Source: Caminicella sporogenes DSM 14501 (GTDB lineage: Bacteria; Bacillota; Clostridia; Peptostreptococcales; Caminicellaceae). Taken from it: DNA of 64,000 bases. Positions 1-11,536 of the stretch are shown one piece after another. Numbering within the stretch: the first letter of the stretch is position 1; each line of letters opens with the position of its first letter. A program made the position numbers and the translations under genes. Under the pieces are notes generated by a model. It was given only the letters and a program-made list of their open reading frames with translations. It was not told where the DNA came from and ran no database searches. The stretch lies in the NCBI RefSeq assembly GCF_900142285.1, contig NZ_FRAJ01000012.1:1-64000 (forward strand), written 5' to 3'.

Positions 1-317
<317 letters not shown>

Positions 318-436
318 AAACTGACTCTTCATTTTAGGCTTCAGTAAATCTTTTAATCTTTTACTGTTATCTGCTTTTCCCTTACACTGTTTAGTTTTCA
401 ATGTCCAAACTCATCAATTTCTCCTGACGCTTTAAT

Positions 437-465
437 ATATTATCATGTCTAAATATTATTGTCAA
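437..465 (-). promoter_or_regulatory. rRNA operon promoter P2 (sigma-A)
   Basis: Minus strand shows TTGACA (460-465), a 17-bp spacer and TAATAT (437-442) preceded by TG. It lies about 120 bp before the 16S 5' end. Between it and the gene the leader contains ACATTGAAAACTAAACAG, typical of Firmicutes rRNA leaders and spacers. Confidence 0.85.
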
Positions 466-546
466 GGATTTTTTTATTTATTTCTTAAACTTCTCTATAT
501 ATTATCTTGTAATTAAATATATACCCTTAATTCAAAATGCTTAATC

Positions 547-575
547 ATATTATCATAAAAAATATCTCTAGTCAA
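547..575 (-). promoter_or_regulatory. rRNA operon promoter P1 (sigma-A)
   Basis: Minus strand shows TTGACT (570-575), a 17-bp spacer and TAATAT (547-552), again in the context ATGATAATAT like P2. Tandem promoters are usual for rRNA operons. Together with P2 this accounts for the non-coding stretch 318-600. Confidence 0.75.
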
Positions 576-600
576 ATAGCATTTATTTTTTTATCAATCA

Positions 601-626
601 AAGGAATGGCAAAAGCCATTCCTTTA
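601..626 (-). terminator. lysS terminator
   Basis: Perfect 11-bp stem (AAAGGAATGGC with its complement) around an AAAA loop, directly after the lysS stop codon. The downstream T-tract is short, so strength is uncertain. Confidence 0.75.
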
Positions 627-627
627 A

Positions 628-2597
<1,970 letters not shown>

Positions 2598-2787
2598 TTA
2601 TCTCATCTCCTTTATAATCGTTTTTAGTATTAAAAAATTGATTTTAAGTTTTTATCTGCATATACACATCCTACTTTAATTTCTATATTTATTGCCATTT
2701 ATTTTTCCTAATATATGTTGTTTTTATTAAATTATTCATAAAAAATATAAAGCTTTTAAAACCTTATTTTCCCCCAACTAATATTAT

Positions 2788-2808
2788 AAGCACTGGCTTT
2801 CAGTGCTT
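2788..2808. repeat. Inverted repeat in the greA leader
   Basis: 8-bp inverted repeat AAGCACTG/CAGTGCTT around a 5-nt loop, lying just downstream of the predicted greA promoter. It would form a hairpin near the 5' end of the roughly 220-nt greA leader. No T-tract follows on either strand, so I do not call it a terminator. The rest of 2598-2787 shows nothing recognisable. Confidence 0.5.
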
Positions 2809-2823
2809 TAACTTATGCGAATT

Positions 2824-2852
2824 ATTATAATGTAGTTATATTTTATTGTCAA
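2824..2852 (-). promoter_or_regulatory. greA-lysS promoter (sigma-A)
   Basis: Exact consensus on the minus strand: TTGACA (2847-2852), 17-bp spacer, TATAAT (2824-2829). Confidence 0.88.
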
Positions 2853-2873
2853 GTTATTTATTTTACATCATTT

Positions 2874-2882
2874 TTCGACAAA
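2874..2882 (-). promoter_or_regulatory. Spo0A box upstream of the greA promoter
   Basis: The minus strand reads TTTGTCGAA, matching the Spo0A recognition sequence (core TGTCGAA), about 22 bp upstream of the -35 element. Function is inferred. Confidence 0.45.
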
Positions 2883-2896
2883 AATAAACACTTTAT

Positions 2897-3859
2897 CTAT
2901 AAATTATTTAGAATTTTTTCCAAACAATTTTTTATTTCTTTTATGGAAGTAGATTTATTTATCTCATTTCGAATTTTAGCAGAATTCTTTATGCCTTTTA
3001 AATACCAAGCAGCATGTTTTCTAATTTCTCTAATTGCTATATACTCACCTTTGTTATCTATAAGCATATCTAAATGTCTAAAACACATACTTACCTTTTC
3101 CTCTACTGATGGTGGTGGAAGTATTTCTCCCGTTTGAAAATAATGATTAATCCTCTTGAATATCCATGGATTCCCCTGTGCTCCTCTTGCTATCATTATT
3201 CCATCACAATTAGTAGTTTCTTTAATTGCTTTAGCATCTTCTATGGTAAAAACGTCTCCATTACCAAAAACTGGTATATTAACAGCTTCTTTTACTTTTT
3301 TTATAATTTCCCAATCAGCTTTTCCCGTATAAAATTGTTCTCTTGTTCTACCATGTATAGAAATAGCTTTAGCCCCATTTTGTTCAATTATTTTAGCTAC
3401 TTCAACGGCATTTATGCTGCTTTCATCCCACCCTTTTCTTATTTTTACAGTAACAGGCTTTTCAGATGCCCTTACAACAGATTTTACAATTCTACCAATA
3501 AGCTTTGGATTTTTTAAAAGAGCTGAACCATCTCCATTTTTTACTATCTTAGGTGTTGGACATCCCATGTTAATATCTAGTATATCATGATTATGATTAT
3601 TCAATTTTTCTGCTACTTTTGCCATTATTTCAGGTTCTGAGCCAAATATTTGAAGTGCTACAGGTCTTTCACTTTCTTCTATCTTTAAAAGCTTTTCAGT
3701 CTTTTTATCTCCATAATATATACCTTTTGCACTGACCATTTCTGTAAATACTAAACCACATCCCATTTCTTTGCATATGACTCTAAATGTCAAATCGGTA
3801 ACACCAGCCATAGGTCCCAATGCTAAATCATTTTCGATTTGAACATTACCTATTTTCAT
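2897..3859 (-). CDS. dusB: tRNA-dihydrouridine synthase
   Basis: FMN-dependent enzyme that reduces uridines of the tRNA D-loop to dihydrouridine. 320-residue TIM-barrel protein with the flavin-site motif GPMAGVTD near the N-terminus, the catalytic cysteine Cys100 in NMGCPTPKIV, and GNGDV plus ARGAQGNPWIF late in the barrel. A GGTGA ribosome binding site precedes the ATG. It follows coaX and precedes greA-lysS, corresponding to the B. subtilis dusB-lysS neighbourhood. Subfamily assignment (DusB versus other Dus) is by context and motif. Confidence 0.95.
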   Translation of the reverse strand: MKIGNVQIENDLALGPMAGVTDLTFRVICKEMGCGLVFTEMVSAKGIYYGDKKTEKLLKIEESERPVALQIFGSEPEIMAKVAEKLNNHNHDILDINMGCPTPKIVKNGDGSALLKNPKLIGRIVKSVVRASEKPVTVKIRKGWDESSINAVEVAKIIEQNGAKAISIHGRTREQFYTGKADWEIIKKVKEAVNIPVFGNGDVFTIEDAKAIKETTNCDGIMIARGAQGNPWIFKRINHYFQTGEILPPPSVEEKVSMCFRHLDMLIDNKGEYIAIREIRKHAAWYLKGIKNSAKIRNEINKSTSIKEIKNCLEKILNNL

Positions 3860-3906
3860 TCAATCACCATCCTAAAAAATATTTAATCTTTCAGCAATAA
3901 AATAAA

Positions 3907-3929
3907 TGCCAGGACAAATATCCCGGCAG
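3907..3929 (-). terminator. coaX terminator
   Basis: Stem TGCCGGGA/TCCTGGCA (one G-U pair) on the minus strand followed by TTTATTTTATT, starting just after the coaX stop. Confidence 0.75.
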
Positions 3930-3930
3930 T

Positions 3931-4701
3931 TTATTTTTTATTCATCTCATAAATAAGTCTTAATCCCTCTAAAGTCAAAAATTTATCTACTTCTTCTATA
4001 GTCTTTGATTCAGTAGCTATAAGACCTGCAAGTCCTCCAGTTGCAACTACTTTTACATCTTTTTTACCTAACTCTTCTTTCATTCTCTTTACAATATAAT
4101 CAACTAATCCAACATATCCATAAACTATACCTGATTGTATACTTTCAGTAGTATTTTTACATATAACTGTTTCAGGTTTTACTAATTCAACTCTCGGAAG
4201 CTTTGCAGCCTTTTGAAACAAGGCATCGCTAGATATTTTTATTCCCGGACTAATTATACCTCCTAAATATTCACATTTTTCAGATATAGCACAAAAAGTT
4301 GTAGCAGTCCCAAAATCTACTACAATGATAGGTCCACCATACTTATGATATGCAGCAACTGCATTTACTATTCTATCTGCTCCTACTTGTCTTGGATCAT
4401 CATATTTTATATTTATACCTGTCTTTATTCCCGGTCCAACTATTATCGCTTCTTTATTACAAAATTTATAGGCCATATGCTGTAATGAATACATTATAGT
4501 AGGAACTACAGATGATATAATAATATCTGTAACATCTTCAAGTCTTAAACCTTCATATTGAAACAACTGATTTACAATCATACCCAATTCATCTGATGTC
4601 TTACTCTTATCCGTAGATATTCTCCAGTACTTAATTAACTCTTTTCCCTTATATACTCCAAGAACTATATTAGTATTCCCTACATCAAAAGCTAATAACA
4701 A
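3931..4701 (-). CDS. coaX: Pantothenate kinase type III
   Basis: Phosphorylates pantothenate, the first step of coenzyme A synthesis. 256 residues with the ASKHA-fold signatures [12 protein letters not shown] (phosphate loop, residues 5-16), [11 protein letters not shown] and [10 protein letters not shown]. The start is a TTG with AGGTGA five nucleotides upstream. It sits between birA and dusB; in B. subtilis coaX also follows ftsH, so the genes between ftsH and coaX here are insertions. Type III kinases are not feedback-inhibited by CoA (family knowledge). Confidence 0.95.
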   Translation of the reverse strand: MLLAFDVGNTNIVLGVYKGKELIKYWRISTDKSKTSDELGMIVNQLFQYEGLRLEDVTDIIISSVVPTIMYSLQHMAYKFCNKEAIIVGPGIKTGINIKYDDPRQVGADRIVNAVAAYHKYGGPIIVVDFGTATTFCAISEKCEYLGGIISPGIKISSDALFQKAAKLPRVELVKPETVICKNTTESIQSGIVYGYVGLVDYIVKRMKEELGKKDVKVVATGGLAGLIATESKTIEEVDKFLTLEGLRLIYEMNKK

Positions 4702-4794
4702 TTAAATCACCTACTCACTTTACATCATAAATTTATCAATCACCTTAAGTATCTTATCATTTTTAACTATCCATAGCAATAGCAATTTATAAAA

Positions 4795-5778
4795 CTATAT
4801 ATATCCATTAATACCTCTTACTGATACTTCTCCAGATATTACACTTATTATTTCTCCATTTTCTTTTCTAACTAAAAGTTCTCCTTCATCATTTATATCA
4901 ACAGCTTCTGCTATAATCGTTTCACTTTTATTTATTATTTTTACAGTTTTACCTAATGTAGCTGATTTTCTCTTGCATATTTCAACTGTTTCTTTTAAGC
5001 TCCCTGTTTCAATAAAGTTATAATAGAGCTTTTCAAATTCTCTTACTATGTTAATAACTATTTCTTTTCTAGATATCTCTTTTCCTGCTACTTTTTTCAG
5101 AGATGTTGCTACCTCTTTTATCTCATCTGGAAATTCATCTATATTGACATTTATACCTATTCCAACTATTACATAATTTATATTATCGAGTTCTGCACCC
5201 ATCTCCGTTAATATTCCACAAACTTTTTTATTTTGAATAATAATATCATTAGGCCACTTTATATTTACATCTAAATTTGTTACTTTTTCTATTGCAATAG
5301 CAACTGCAGCAGCTGTAATTTCAGTTATTTTTGCTGCATCCCAAGGTCTTATTGAAGGCTTAAGTATTAAAGACATGGATATACTAGAACATGGTGGAGA
5401 TATCCAAACTCTACCTAATCTTCCTCTCCCACCTGTTTGTTCATTACTTAGTATAATTGTACCTTCTTTTGCACCTTCTAGCGCTAATTTTTTTGCAAAA
5501 CTATTAGTAGAATCTACTTTATCAAAGTAATATATATCATCTACAAATCTACTCAACTTGAGCTCTATTAATAATTCTTCTCTTGATAAAATATCCGGCT
5601 CTTCAACTAGCTTATATCCTTTTCTAGATATAGATTCTATTTTGTATCCTTCCTCTTTAAGAATATTTATATATTTCCAAATAGCTGTCCTCGTTACTCC
5701 TAATTTATTACTTAATTCTTCTCCAGATATGAAACTGTTTTTATTATTTTTTAATATCTCTAAAATTTCTTTTTTCAA
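4795..5778 (-). CDS. birA: Biotin-protein ligase and biotin operon repressor
   Basis: Bifunctional BirA: attaches biotin to carrier proteins and has an N-terminal DNA-binding domain. 327 residues: winged helix-turn-helix (about 1-60), ligase domain with the biotinyl-AMP loop GRGRLGR and KWPNDI, and a C-terminal SH3-like domain. The frame is open further upstream, but the best ribosome binding site (GGAGG, 8 nt spacing) supports a TTG start at 5778. It lies directly downstream of the methylmalonyl-CoA decarboxylase operon, whose MmdC subunit is an obvious biotinylation substrate. I find no BirA-type operator before the gene. Confidence 0.95.
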   Translation of the reverse strand: MKKEILEILKNNKNSFISGEELSNKLGVTRTAIWKYINILKEEGYKIESISRKGYKLVEEPDILSREELLIELKLSRFVDDIYYFDKVDSTNSFAKKLALEGAKEGTIILSNEQTGGRGRLGRVWISPPCSSISMSLILKPSIRPWDAAKITEITAAAVAIAIEKVTNLDVNIKWPNDIIIQNKKVCGILTEMGAELDNINYVIVGIGINVNIDEFPDEIKEVATSLKKVAGKEISRKEIVINIVREFEKLYYNFIETGSLKETVEICKRKSATLGKTVKIINKSETIIAEAVDINDEGELLVRKENGEIISVISGEVSVRGINGYI

Positions 5779-5938
5779 CCCAAACCCTCCAGTCACAAAT
5801 ATCTGGATATATTTTATCACATGAATAGACAGCACCAAAATTTTATTTTAAAAACAAAAAATTTATTTATATTTATTATCTTACTAAAACTACACCTACT
5901 TCAAAGATTTCACAAAATGTCAATTACTATTTAAAATC

Positions 5939-5947
5939 TGTGAATAA
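5939..5947 (-). promoter_or_regulatory. DnaA-box-like sequence (TTATTCACA)
   Basis: Minus strand reads TTATTCACA, one mismatch from the DnaA box consensus, 28 bp from a perfect box in opposite orientation. Confidence 0.35.
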
Positions 5948-5966
5948 TTGTTTTAAAATTTTACTT

Positions 5967-5975
5967 TTATCCACA
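5967..5975 (+). promoter_or_regulatory. Perfect DnaA box (TTATCCACA)
   Basis: Exact match to the 9-bp DnaA recognition sequence in the intergenic region between mmdB and birA. Function unknown; a single box can occur by chance. Confidence 0.4.
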
Positions 5976-5996
5976 AACTAATTTGTTTTCATGTTC

Positions 5997-6014
5997 ATAT
6001 GTTAATTAACATAT
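5997..6014. repeat. 18-bp perfect palindrome
   Basis: ATATGTTAATTAACATAT, perfectly self-complementary, immediately beyond the mmdB terminator. It could be an operator for birA or part of the termination region; it does not fit the spaced half-sites of known BirA operators. Confidence 0.5.
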
Positions 6015-6041
6015 AAAAGGCGAGTAAAATACCCGCCTTTT
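6015..6041 (-). terminator. Terminator of the methylmalonyl-CoA decarboxylase operon
   Basis: Stem AAAAGGCG/CGCCTTTT with an imperfect inner stem, directly after the mmdB stop codon; the minus-strand transcript ends in TTTT. Confidence 0.8.
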
Positions 6042-6044
6042 ATT

Positions 6045-7178
6045 TTAACCAAATAATGATAATAATACACCTGCTGCAACTGCTGAACCTATAACACCAG
6101 ATACGTTAGGTCCCATTGCATGCATTAATAAAAAGTTAGATGGATTTTCTTTTTGCCCAACTACTTGAGAAACTCTTGCTGCCATTGGTACTGCAGATAC
6201 CCCTGCAGAACCTATAAGCGGATTAATTTTTCCACCAGATAACTTATACATAACTTTTCCCAATAATACACCTGCTGCAGTACCTACTGCAAATGCAAAT
6301 ACTCCAAGTACCATTATCTTTATTGTTTCAAGTTGCAGAAAAGCATCTGCTGTAGCAGTAGCACCTACTGATAATCCAAGTAGTATAGTTACAATATTTA
6401 TTAATGCATTTGATGCAGTATCTGTCAATCTTCCTACTACACCACATTCCCTGAATAGATTTCCTAACATAAGCATACCTATAAGTGTAGCCGCTGGTGG
6501 CAACATAAGTGATACTAACAATGTAACTATTATAGGAAAGAGTATCTTTTCTGTCTTGGAAACAGGTCTTAACTGTTCCATTTTTACCATACGTTCTTCT
6601 TTAGTAGTTAAAGCCTTCATTATAGGCGGCTGAATTACCGGAACTAATGCCATATATGAGTATGCTGCAACTGCTATTGGTCCAAGTATTTCTTTCGCAA
6701 GTCTTGATGCCACATAGATAGATGTAGGTCCATCTGCTCCACCTATAATACCTATAGCTCCTGCTTGCTGTCCAGTAAAACCTAAAATTATAGCTCCTAA
6801 AAACGTTGTAAATATACCAAATTGTGCTGCTGCACCTAATAATAACGATTTAGGATTTGCTATAAGTGGTCCGAAATCAGTCATTGCTCCTACACCCATA
6901 AAAATCAATGGTGGAAAAATTCCTAATTCATCTCCTTGAAAAAAGTACCATAAAAGTCCACCAGGCTGTCCATGTCCTCCATGAGGTTGCATTAATCCAG
7001 CTGCCGGCAAGTTTGTCAAAAGCATACCAAAAGCAATAGGCACTAAAAGCAAAGGTTCAAATCTCTTTTTAATTGCAAGAAATAATAAGAAACATGCAAT
7101 TCCAAGCATTACTACATGCTGAATTGTAAGCTCTGCAAACCCTGTACTTTGCAGAAATTTAATAATCGCTTGACCCAT
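6045..7178 (-). CDS. mmdB: Na+-pumping methylmalonyl-CoA decarboxylase, beta subunit
   Basis: Integral membrane subunit of the sodium-transporting decarboxylases (OadB/MmdB/GcdB family). It releases CO2 from carboxybiotin and couples this to Na+ export. 377 residues, almost entirely hydrophobic with many membrane segments, and carries the family motif [10 protein letters not shown] with its conserved aspartate. A GGTMSTP-like or dicarboxylate motif is absent. The ribosome binding site AAAGGGGAT precedes the ATG at 7178; an upstream in-frame ATG at 7196 has no good site. It is the last gene of the decarboxylase block (order alpha, delta, gamma, beta), followed by a terminator. The methylmalonyl-CoA substrate is inferred from the neighbouring mutase and epimerase; the beta subunit alone does not distinguish substrates. 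Confidence 0.93.
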   Translation of the reverse strand: MGQAIIKFLQSTGFAELTIQHVVMLGIACFLLFLAIKKRFEPLLLVPIAFGMLLTNLPAAGLMQPHGGHGQPGGLLWYFFQGDELGIFPPLIFMGVGAMTDFGPLIANPKSLLLGAAAQFGIFTTFLGAIILGFTGQQAGAIGIIGGADGPTSIYVASRLAKEILGPIAVAAYSYMALVPVIQPPIMKALTTKEERMVKMEQLRPVSKTEKILFPIIVTLLVSLMLPPAATLIGMLMLGNLFRECGVVGRLTDTASNALINIVTILLGLSVGATATADAFLQLETIKIMVLGVFAFAVGTAAGVLLGKVMYKLSGGKINPLIGSAGVSAVPMAARVSQVVGQKENPSNFLLMHAMGPNVSGVIGSAVAAGVLLSLFG

Positions 7179-7222
7179 TCGTGCATCCCCTTTCATTTGA
7201 AGTGTTCCAGTTTAGGACAGCT

Positions 7223-7624
7223 TTATCCTAAAACTATAAGAACATCTCCTGCATTTACTGATGCACCCTTAGAAACATTAATGGATACAACTTTTCCATC
7301 TACAGGTGCCATTATTTCATTTTCCATTTTCATAGCTTCAAGTATAAGCAATACCTGTCCGTTTGATACACTATCTCCTTCATTTACTTTTATATCTAAA
7401 ATAGTTCCAGGCATTGGTGCTGTAATCGTATTTGCACCTGCTGGAGCAGTAGTTGGTGCTGACTGTTTTGGAACTGAAACTGCTGGTTTTGGTGTAGGTG
7501 ACACCGCTGTTGATGCTGACTTTGGTGCTACAGCTGGTTTTGATACTTGAGTACTTACTCCACCTACTTCTTCTACTTCTACTTCATAAGTTTTACCGTT
7601 TACAGTTATATTAAATTTTCTCAT
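7223..7624 (-). CDS. mmdC: Biotin carboxyl carrier subunit of the decarboxylase
   Basis: Carries the carboxyl group from the alpha to the beta subunit. 133 residues: a short N-terminal segment, an Ala/Pro/Ser-rich flexible linker (about residues 28-62) and a C-terminal biotinyl domain with the target motif EAMKMEN, biotin attached to Lys99. The gene lies between the delta and beta subunit genes with short gaps. The protein requires BirA, encoded about 1.3 kb downstream. Confidence 0.95.
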   Translation of the reverse strand: MRKFNITVNGKTYEVEVEEVGGVSTQVSKPAVAPKSASTAVSPTPKPAVSVPKQSAPTTAPAGANTITAPMPGTILDIKVNEGDSVSNGQVLLILEAMKMENEIMAPVDGKVVSINVSKGASVNAGDVLIVLG

Positions 7625-7715
7625 TTGATACTTCCTCCTTTAAATTTTTCATTATTTAACTCATAAAAATATATATTTTTTATTCTATTTTAACCGTAAA
7701 CTACTATCTAATTTT

Positions 7716-8123
7716 TTATAACATCCTATTCATCTGTTCAAGTCTACCTGCTTTACCCCATACAGGTGTTGTATCAGGTATTCTTATTATATTTTTAACT
7801 ATAATATTATGAGTTGATGTATTTAAACTTGCTGCTATAGCTGCAGTTATTACTGCAACAAGTTCTTCATCATTTTCCTCAACTTCAGGAACAGATACAT
7901 TTACTTGTGAAGTTGGCACAGATTTAACTTCTACAGTTTCTTCTTTAGGTTTAGATGTATTAAGCAATTTAGACATTATTATAATACAACCCCATAAAAT
8001 TATTAATGCAGCAAATGTAGCTGACATCCCTAATATAGTTACATATATAGAAGCTAAAAGTTTTTCACCCAAACTTAAACTATGTATTAGTTCAGGACTA
8101 GTAAATTTTTCAAGAAGCCCCAT
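7716..8123 (-). CDS. mmdD: Decarboxylase delta (OadG-like) subunit
   Basis: Small membrane-anchored assembly subunit of the sodium-pump decarboxylase. 135 residues with one hydrophobic segment (about 27-50), a charged/proline-containing middle and the conserved C-terminal end PVWGKAGRLEQMNR, typical of the OadG/GcdD/MmdD family. The ribosome binding site GAGGTG lies 6 nt before the ATG at 8123, so the in-frame start 9 nt upstream is rejected. It would hold the alpha subunit and the carrier at the membrane. Confidence 0.9.
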   Translation of the reverse strand: MGLLEKFTSPELIHSLSLGEKLLASIYVTILGMSATFAALIILWGCIIIMSKLLNTSKPKEETVEVKSVPTSQVNVSVPEVEENDEELVAVITAAIAASLNTSTHNIIVKNIIRIPDTTPVWGKAGRLEQMNRML

Positions 8124-8224
8124 ACTTTTCACCTCTTTTCTACTAAATTATGAGGTCCGATGACTATTTTTATTATCTCATCACATTAATTTATTTGTCA
8201 CCAACAACCTGCTTTATTCGCTTT

Positions 8225-9772
8225 TTATAAAGGAATATTTCCATGCTTTTTAGCCGGTCTAGTTTCTCTCTTAGAAGCTAACATATTAAACGCATCTACT
8301 AACCTTGGTCTTGTAGAATTTGGCTCTATTACATCATCAACCATTCCTCTTTCAGCAGCTTTATAAGGAGTGGCAAATTCAGCTGTATATTCTTCTATTT
8401 TCTTTTGTCTCATTGCTACTGGATCATCAGCTTCTTTAATATCTTTTCTAAATATAATATTTGCGGCTCCTTGAGGTCCCATTACCGCTATTTCTGCTGA
8501 TGGCCAAGCCAATACTATATCTGCACCAAGCTCTTTATTACACATTCCTATATAAGAACCACCATATGCTTTTCTAACAATAAGCGTCACTTTTGGCACA
8601 GTAGCTTCACTATATGCATAAAGCATTTTAGCTCCGTGTCTTATTATCCCACCATATTCTTGAGTAGTTCCCGGTAAAAATCCCGGTACATCAACTATAT
8701 TAAGTAGTGGTATATTAAAAGCATCGCATGTTCTTATAAACCTAGCTGCCTTATCTGAAGCATTTATATCAAGACAACCAGCTAAAACTTTTGGCTGATT
8801 AGCTATTATACCTACTGTTTGCCCATTAATTCTTGCAAAACATGTAATAATATTTTGTGCATAAAATTTTAGATATTCATAATAATCTCCATTATCTACA
8901 ATCAAAGCAATTACTTCTTTCATATCATATGGTTTATTTGGATTTTCTGGAATTATTTCATCAAGCTCTGGGATTATTTTATTTATATCATCTGTACATT
9001 CATATTTTGGAGGTGCTTCCATATTATTTGATGGCAAGAAACTTAAAAGCCTTCTTATTTGTGCAATACAATCTTCATCATTTGCCGCTACAAAGTGGGC
9101 TACTCCACTTACACTATTGTGAGTCATCGCTCCACCAAGTGCTTCTGCAGTTACATCTTCTCCTGTAACTGATTTGATAACTTGTGGTCCAGTTATAAAC
9201 ATTTGACTTGTTTTATCAACCATATAAACAAAATCAGTTATTGCTGGTGAATACACCGCTCCACCTGCACAAGGTCCCATAATTGCTGATATTTGCGGAA
9301 TTACTCCTGATGCTATAGTATTTCTATAAAATATTTTTCCATATCCAGATAATGCATCTACTGCTTCTTGTATCCTTGCTCCACCAGAATCATTAAGTCC
9401 CACAACTGGAGCTCCAACTTTTAATGCATTATCTAGTACTTTACAAATTTTGGCTGCATGCATTTCTCCAAGAGAACCACCAATCACAGTAAAATCTTGG
9501 GCAAATGCATAAACTAATCTTCCATCTACCATACCATATCCAGTAACTACTCCTTCCCCTGGAGCGTCAACTTTTTCCATACCAAAATTAGTACATCTAT
9601 GTTTAACAAATGCATCAAGTTCAACAAATGTTCCTTCATCAAACAAAAGATTTATTCTCTCTCTAGCTGTCAATTTACCTTTTTCATGCTGCTTTTGAAT
9701 TCTTTTTTCCCCGCCACCCATCATTATCTTTTGACGACGCTTACGCAAATCTTCCAATTTATGATTGGACAT
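8225..9772 (-). CDS. mmdA: Methylmalonyl-CoA decarboxylase alpha subunit (carboxyltransferase)
   Basis: Transfers the carboxyl group of methylmalonyl-CoA to the biotin carrier, giving propionyl-CoA. 515-residue crotonase-fold carboxyltransferase, the normal length for the propionyl-/methylmalonyl-CoA family. Visible motifs are GKLTARERI, the N-terminal CoA-site [21 protein letters not shown] and the C-terminal carboxybiotin site [16 protein letters not shown] ribosome binding site is present. It follows the epimerase gene, which supplies the correct stereoisomer. The same family includes propionyl-CoA carboxylase beta; the adjacent beta and delta pump subunits and lack of a biotin carboxylase gene here favour decarboxylation. 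Confidence 0.94.
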   Translation of the reverse strand: MSNHKLEDLRKRRQKIMMGGGEKRIQKQHEKGKLTARERINLLFDEGTFVELDAFVKHRCTNFGMEKVDAPGEGVVTGYGMVDGRLVYAFAQDFTVIGGSLGEMHAAKICKVLDNALKVGAPVVGLNDSGGARIQEAVDALSGYGKIFYRNTIASGVIPQISAIMGPCAGGAVYSPAITDFVYMVDKTSQMFITGPQVIKSVTGEDVTAEALGGAMTHNSVSGVAHFVAANDEDCIAQIRRLLSFLPSNNMEAPPKYECTDDINKIIPELDEIIPENPNKPYDMKEVIALIVDNGDYYEYLKFYAQNIITCFARINGQTVGIIANQPKVLAGCLDINASDKAARFIRTCDAFNIPLLNIVDVPGFLPGTTQEYGGIIRHGAKMLYAYSEATVPKVTLIVRKAYGGSYIGMCNKELGADIVLAWPSAEIAVMGPQGAANIIFRKDIKEADDPVAMRQKKIEEYTAEFATPYKAAERGMVDDVIEPNSTRPRLVDAFNMLASKRETRPAKKHGNIPL

Positions 9773-9869
9773 ATTCTTTATACCTCCTAATACATAATAT
9801 AAGCTTCACATTTCAAGTTTTTTAGTCAAACTTTAAGTTGTAAAACAAATAGTAAAAATTTTAGTCCTA

Positions 9870-10274
9870 CTACTTTCTTTCAGTTAGTTCTACTAATACT
9901 CCATGAGAACTCTTTGGATGCATAAATGCTATCTTAGCACCACCTGCTCCATATCTAGGTTTTTCATCTATCATTCTAAATCCTTTTTCTTTCATATACT
10001 CAATAGCTTCTTCTATGTTTTCAACTCTAAAAGCAATATGCTGTATACCTTCACCTTTCTTTTCAATAAACTTAGCAATAGGTCCATCTGGTGAAGTTGA
10101 TTCAAGAAGTTCTACTTCAGTATCTCCAACTGGCAAGAAAGCAACTTTAACTTTTTGCTCTTCAACAGTTTCAGTCCCATGAAGTTCTAAACCCAAAGCT
10201 TCAGTATAAAACTTTAAAGTTTCATCTAAATTTTTAACAGCTATACCTATATGATCTACCTTTAAAACTTTCAT
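9870..10274 (-). CDS. mce: Methylmalonyl-CoA epimerase
   Basis: Interconverts (R)- and (S)-methylmalonyl-CoA, linking the mutase product to the decarboxylase. 134-residue VOC/glyoxalase-fold protein beginning with the metal-ligand motif VDHIGIAV (His8), a second probable ligand His79 in GIQHIAF, and Glu129 in VELTER; these match the metal site of known epimerases. Ribosome binding site GGAGGGGAT. It lies between meaB and mmdA in the pathway operon. Confidence 0.95.
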   Translation of the reverse strand: MKVLKVDHIGIAVKNLDETLKFYTEALGLELHGTETVEEQKVKVAFLPVGDTEVELLESTSPDGPIAKFIEKKGEGIQHIAFRVENIEEAIEYMKEKGFRMIDEKPRYGAGGAKIAFMHPKSSHGVLVELTERK

Positions 10275-10453
10275 ATTATCCCCTCCATTTTTATTATTGT
10301 TTATTAAAATTTTATAAAATTACAACACAAAATTCATCATATCTCACTGCAAACTTGCCATAATTTTATTATGAATTTATCAATATATAATAATTAATTA
10401 TCAAAACCTTCATCAGTCAACTGCAAATGTCAATTACCTCCAGTTTAATAAAT

Positions 10454-11389
10454 CTAATCCATCTTTATCTCATTAAAAATTCTTTCAGTTGCAGTATAAG
10501 GGTCAATTATTTTGTCTACAATATCTTTTGATAATTTATTAATAAGTTCTTCTTTATTCGATTTATCAAAAAGAATACTCATAAGCTTTTGTTGAACTAA
10601 ATCAATAAGTTCAAATTTACTATTTCTTATCCTTCTTTCTATTAATTTGCCTGTACTTTCTAAATACTCTCTATGTTTTTGTATATGCTCTAAAAGCTCA
10701 TCAATTCCTTTGTTTTCTACAGCTACAACTAATTCTACTGGTGGTCTCCAATCAGATTTATTAAAATCAAGTACCATATCTATTTCTCTAGCAGTTCTCT
10801 TTGCACCATCTCTATCTGCTTTATTTACGGCAAACACATCTCCTATTTCCATAACACCAGCTTTTATAGCCTGTATATCATCACCAAGCCCGGGCACCAT
10901 AACCATTACCGTTGTATCACAAGTCTTAACAATATCTATTTCTGATTGTCCTACCCCTACAGTTTCGATAAATATGTAATCTGCACCATATATATCTAAA
11001 ATTTTTATTGCACCTTGAGTAGCTTTTGAAACACCGCCTAAATGACCTCTTGCACCCATACTTCTTATGAAAACGTTTGGGTTAGTATTGAGATCTGACA
11101 TCCGTACTCTATCTCCTAAAATAGCCCCACCAGTAAAAGGACTTGTAGGATCTACAGCTATAATTGCAATTTTTTTTCCTTTACTACTAAGTTTTTTTAC
11201 CAATTTATCAGTCAATGTACTTTTTCCTGCTCCCGGTGGACCTGTTATTCCTATTACATAAGCATTTCCTGTTTTTGAATACAGTTTTTTAATAATTTCA
11301 AAAGCCTCAGGCTCTCTGTTTTCAACCATAGATATAAGTCTTGCAACGGCTCTCCTATCGCCTTTAAGCAGTCTCTCTGCAAGTTCCAT
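10454..11389 (-). CDS. meaB: MeaB/ArgK-type GTPase chaperone of methylmalonyl-CoA mutase
   Basis: G3E-family GTPase that protects and reloads the cobalamin cofactor of methylmalonyl-CoA mutase. 311 residues with a P-loop GITGPPGAGKST (about residues 48-59), a DxxG-type region ETVGVGQSE and the base-specificity motif NKAD. It follows the cobalamin-binding mutase subunit gene after a 147-bp gap that contains mutually exclusive hairpins (see 11467-11528). Previously misnamed as a lysine-arginine transport kinase (ArgK). Confidence 0.95.
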   Translation of the reverse strand: MELAERLLKGDRRAVARLISMVENREPEAFEIIKKLYSKTGNAYVIGITGPPGAGKSTLTDKLVKKLSSKGKKIAIIAVDPTSPFTGGAILGDRVRMSDLNTNPNVFIRSMGARGHLGGVSKATQGAIKILDIYGADYIFIETVGVGQSEIDIVKTCDTTVMVMVPGLGDDIQAIKAGVMEIGDVFAVNKADRDGAKRTAREIDMVLDFNKSDWRPPVELVVAVENKGIDELLEHIQKHREYLESTGKLIERRIRNSKFELIDLVQQKLMSILFDKSNKEELINKLSKDIVDKIIDPYTATERIFNEIKMD

Positions 11390-11466
11390 TTATATACACC
11401 ACCTAGCATCATATAAAAGCTAAGGTTAAGGCTTTTTAAAATCGTATGTATTTTATAATAAAAAAA

Positions 11467-11509
11467 CCTATAACCAGCTACTAAAAAAGCTAAATTAGCT
11501 GCTAATAGG
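11467..11509 (-). promoter_or_regulatory. Terminator-like hairpin B in the mutase-meaB gap
   Basis: Minus-strand stem built from CCTAT...CAGCTA... with its complement ...TAGCTG...ATAGG (interrupted), followed by seven T. Its 5' arm (502-509) is shared with hairpin A at 11497-11528, so the two cannot form together. Confidence 0.5.
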
Positions 11510-11528
11510 AAAAACCTATTAGACAGCT
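11497..11528 (-). promoter_or_regulatory. Hairpin A in the mutase-meaB gap
   Basis: Strong 13-bp stem (AGCTG plus CTAATAGG with complements, one bulged base) around a 5-nt loop, right after the mutase small subunit stop codon. Competes with hairpin B. Confidence 0.6.
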
Positions 11529-11536
11529 TGTAAAAA

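Noticed and set aside
2598-2823. T-box or lysine riboswitch controlling greA-lysS
   Set aside because: The T-box signature (TGGNACCGCG-like) and lysine-box elements are absent; only one simple hairpin is present.
5997-6014. BirA operator
   Set aside because: Known Firmicutes BirA sites have TGTTAAC-like half-sites separated by about 15 bp; this palindrome has no spacer.
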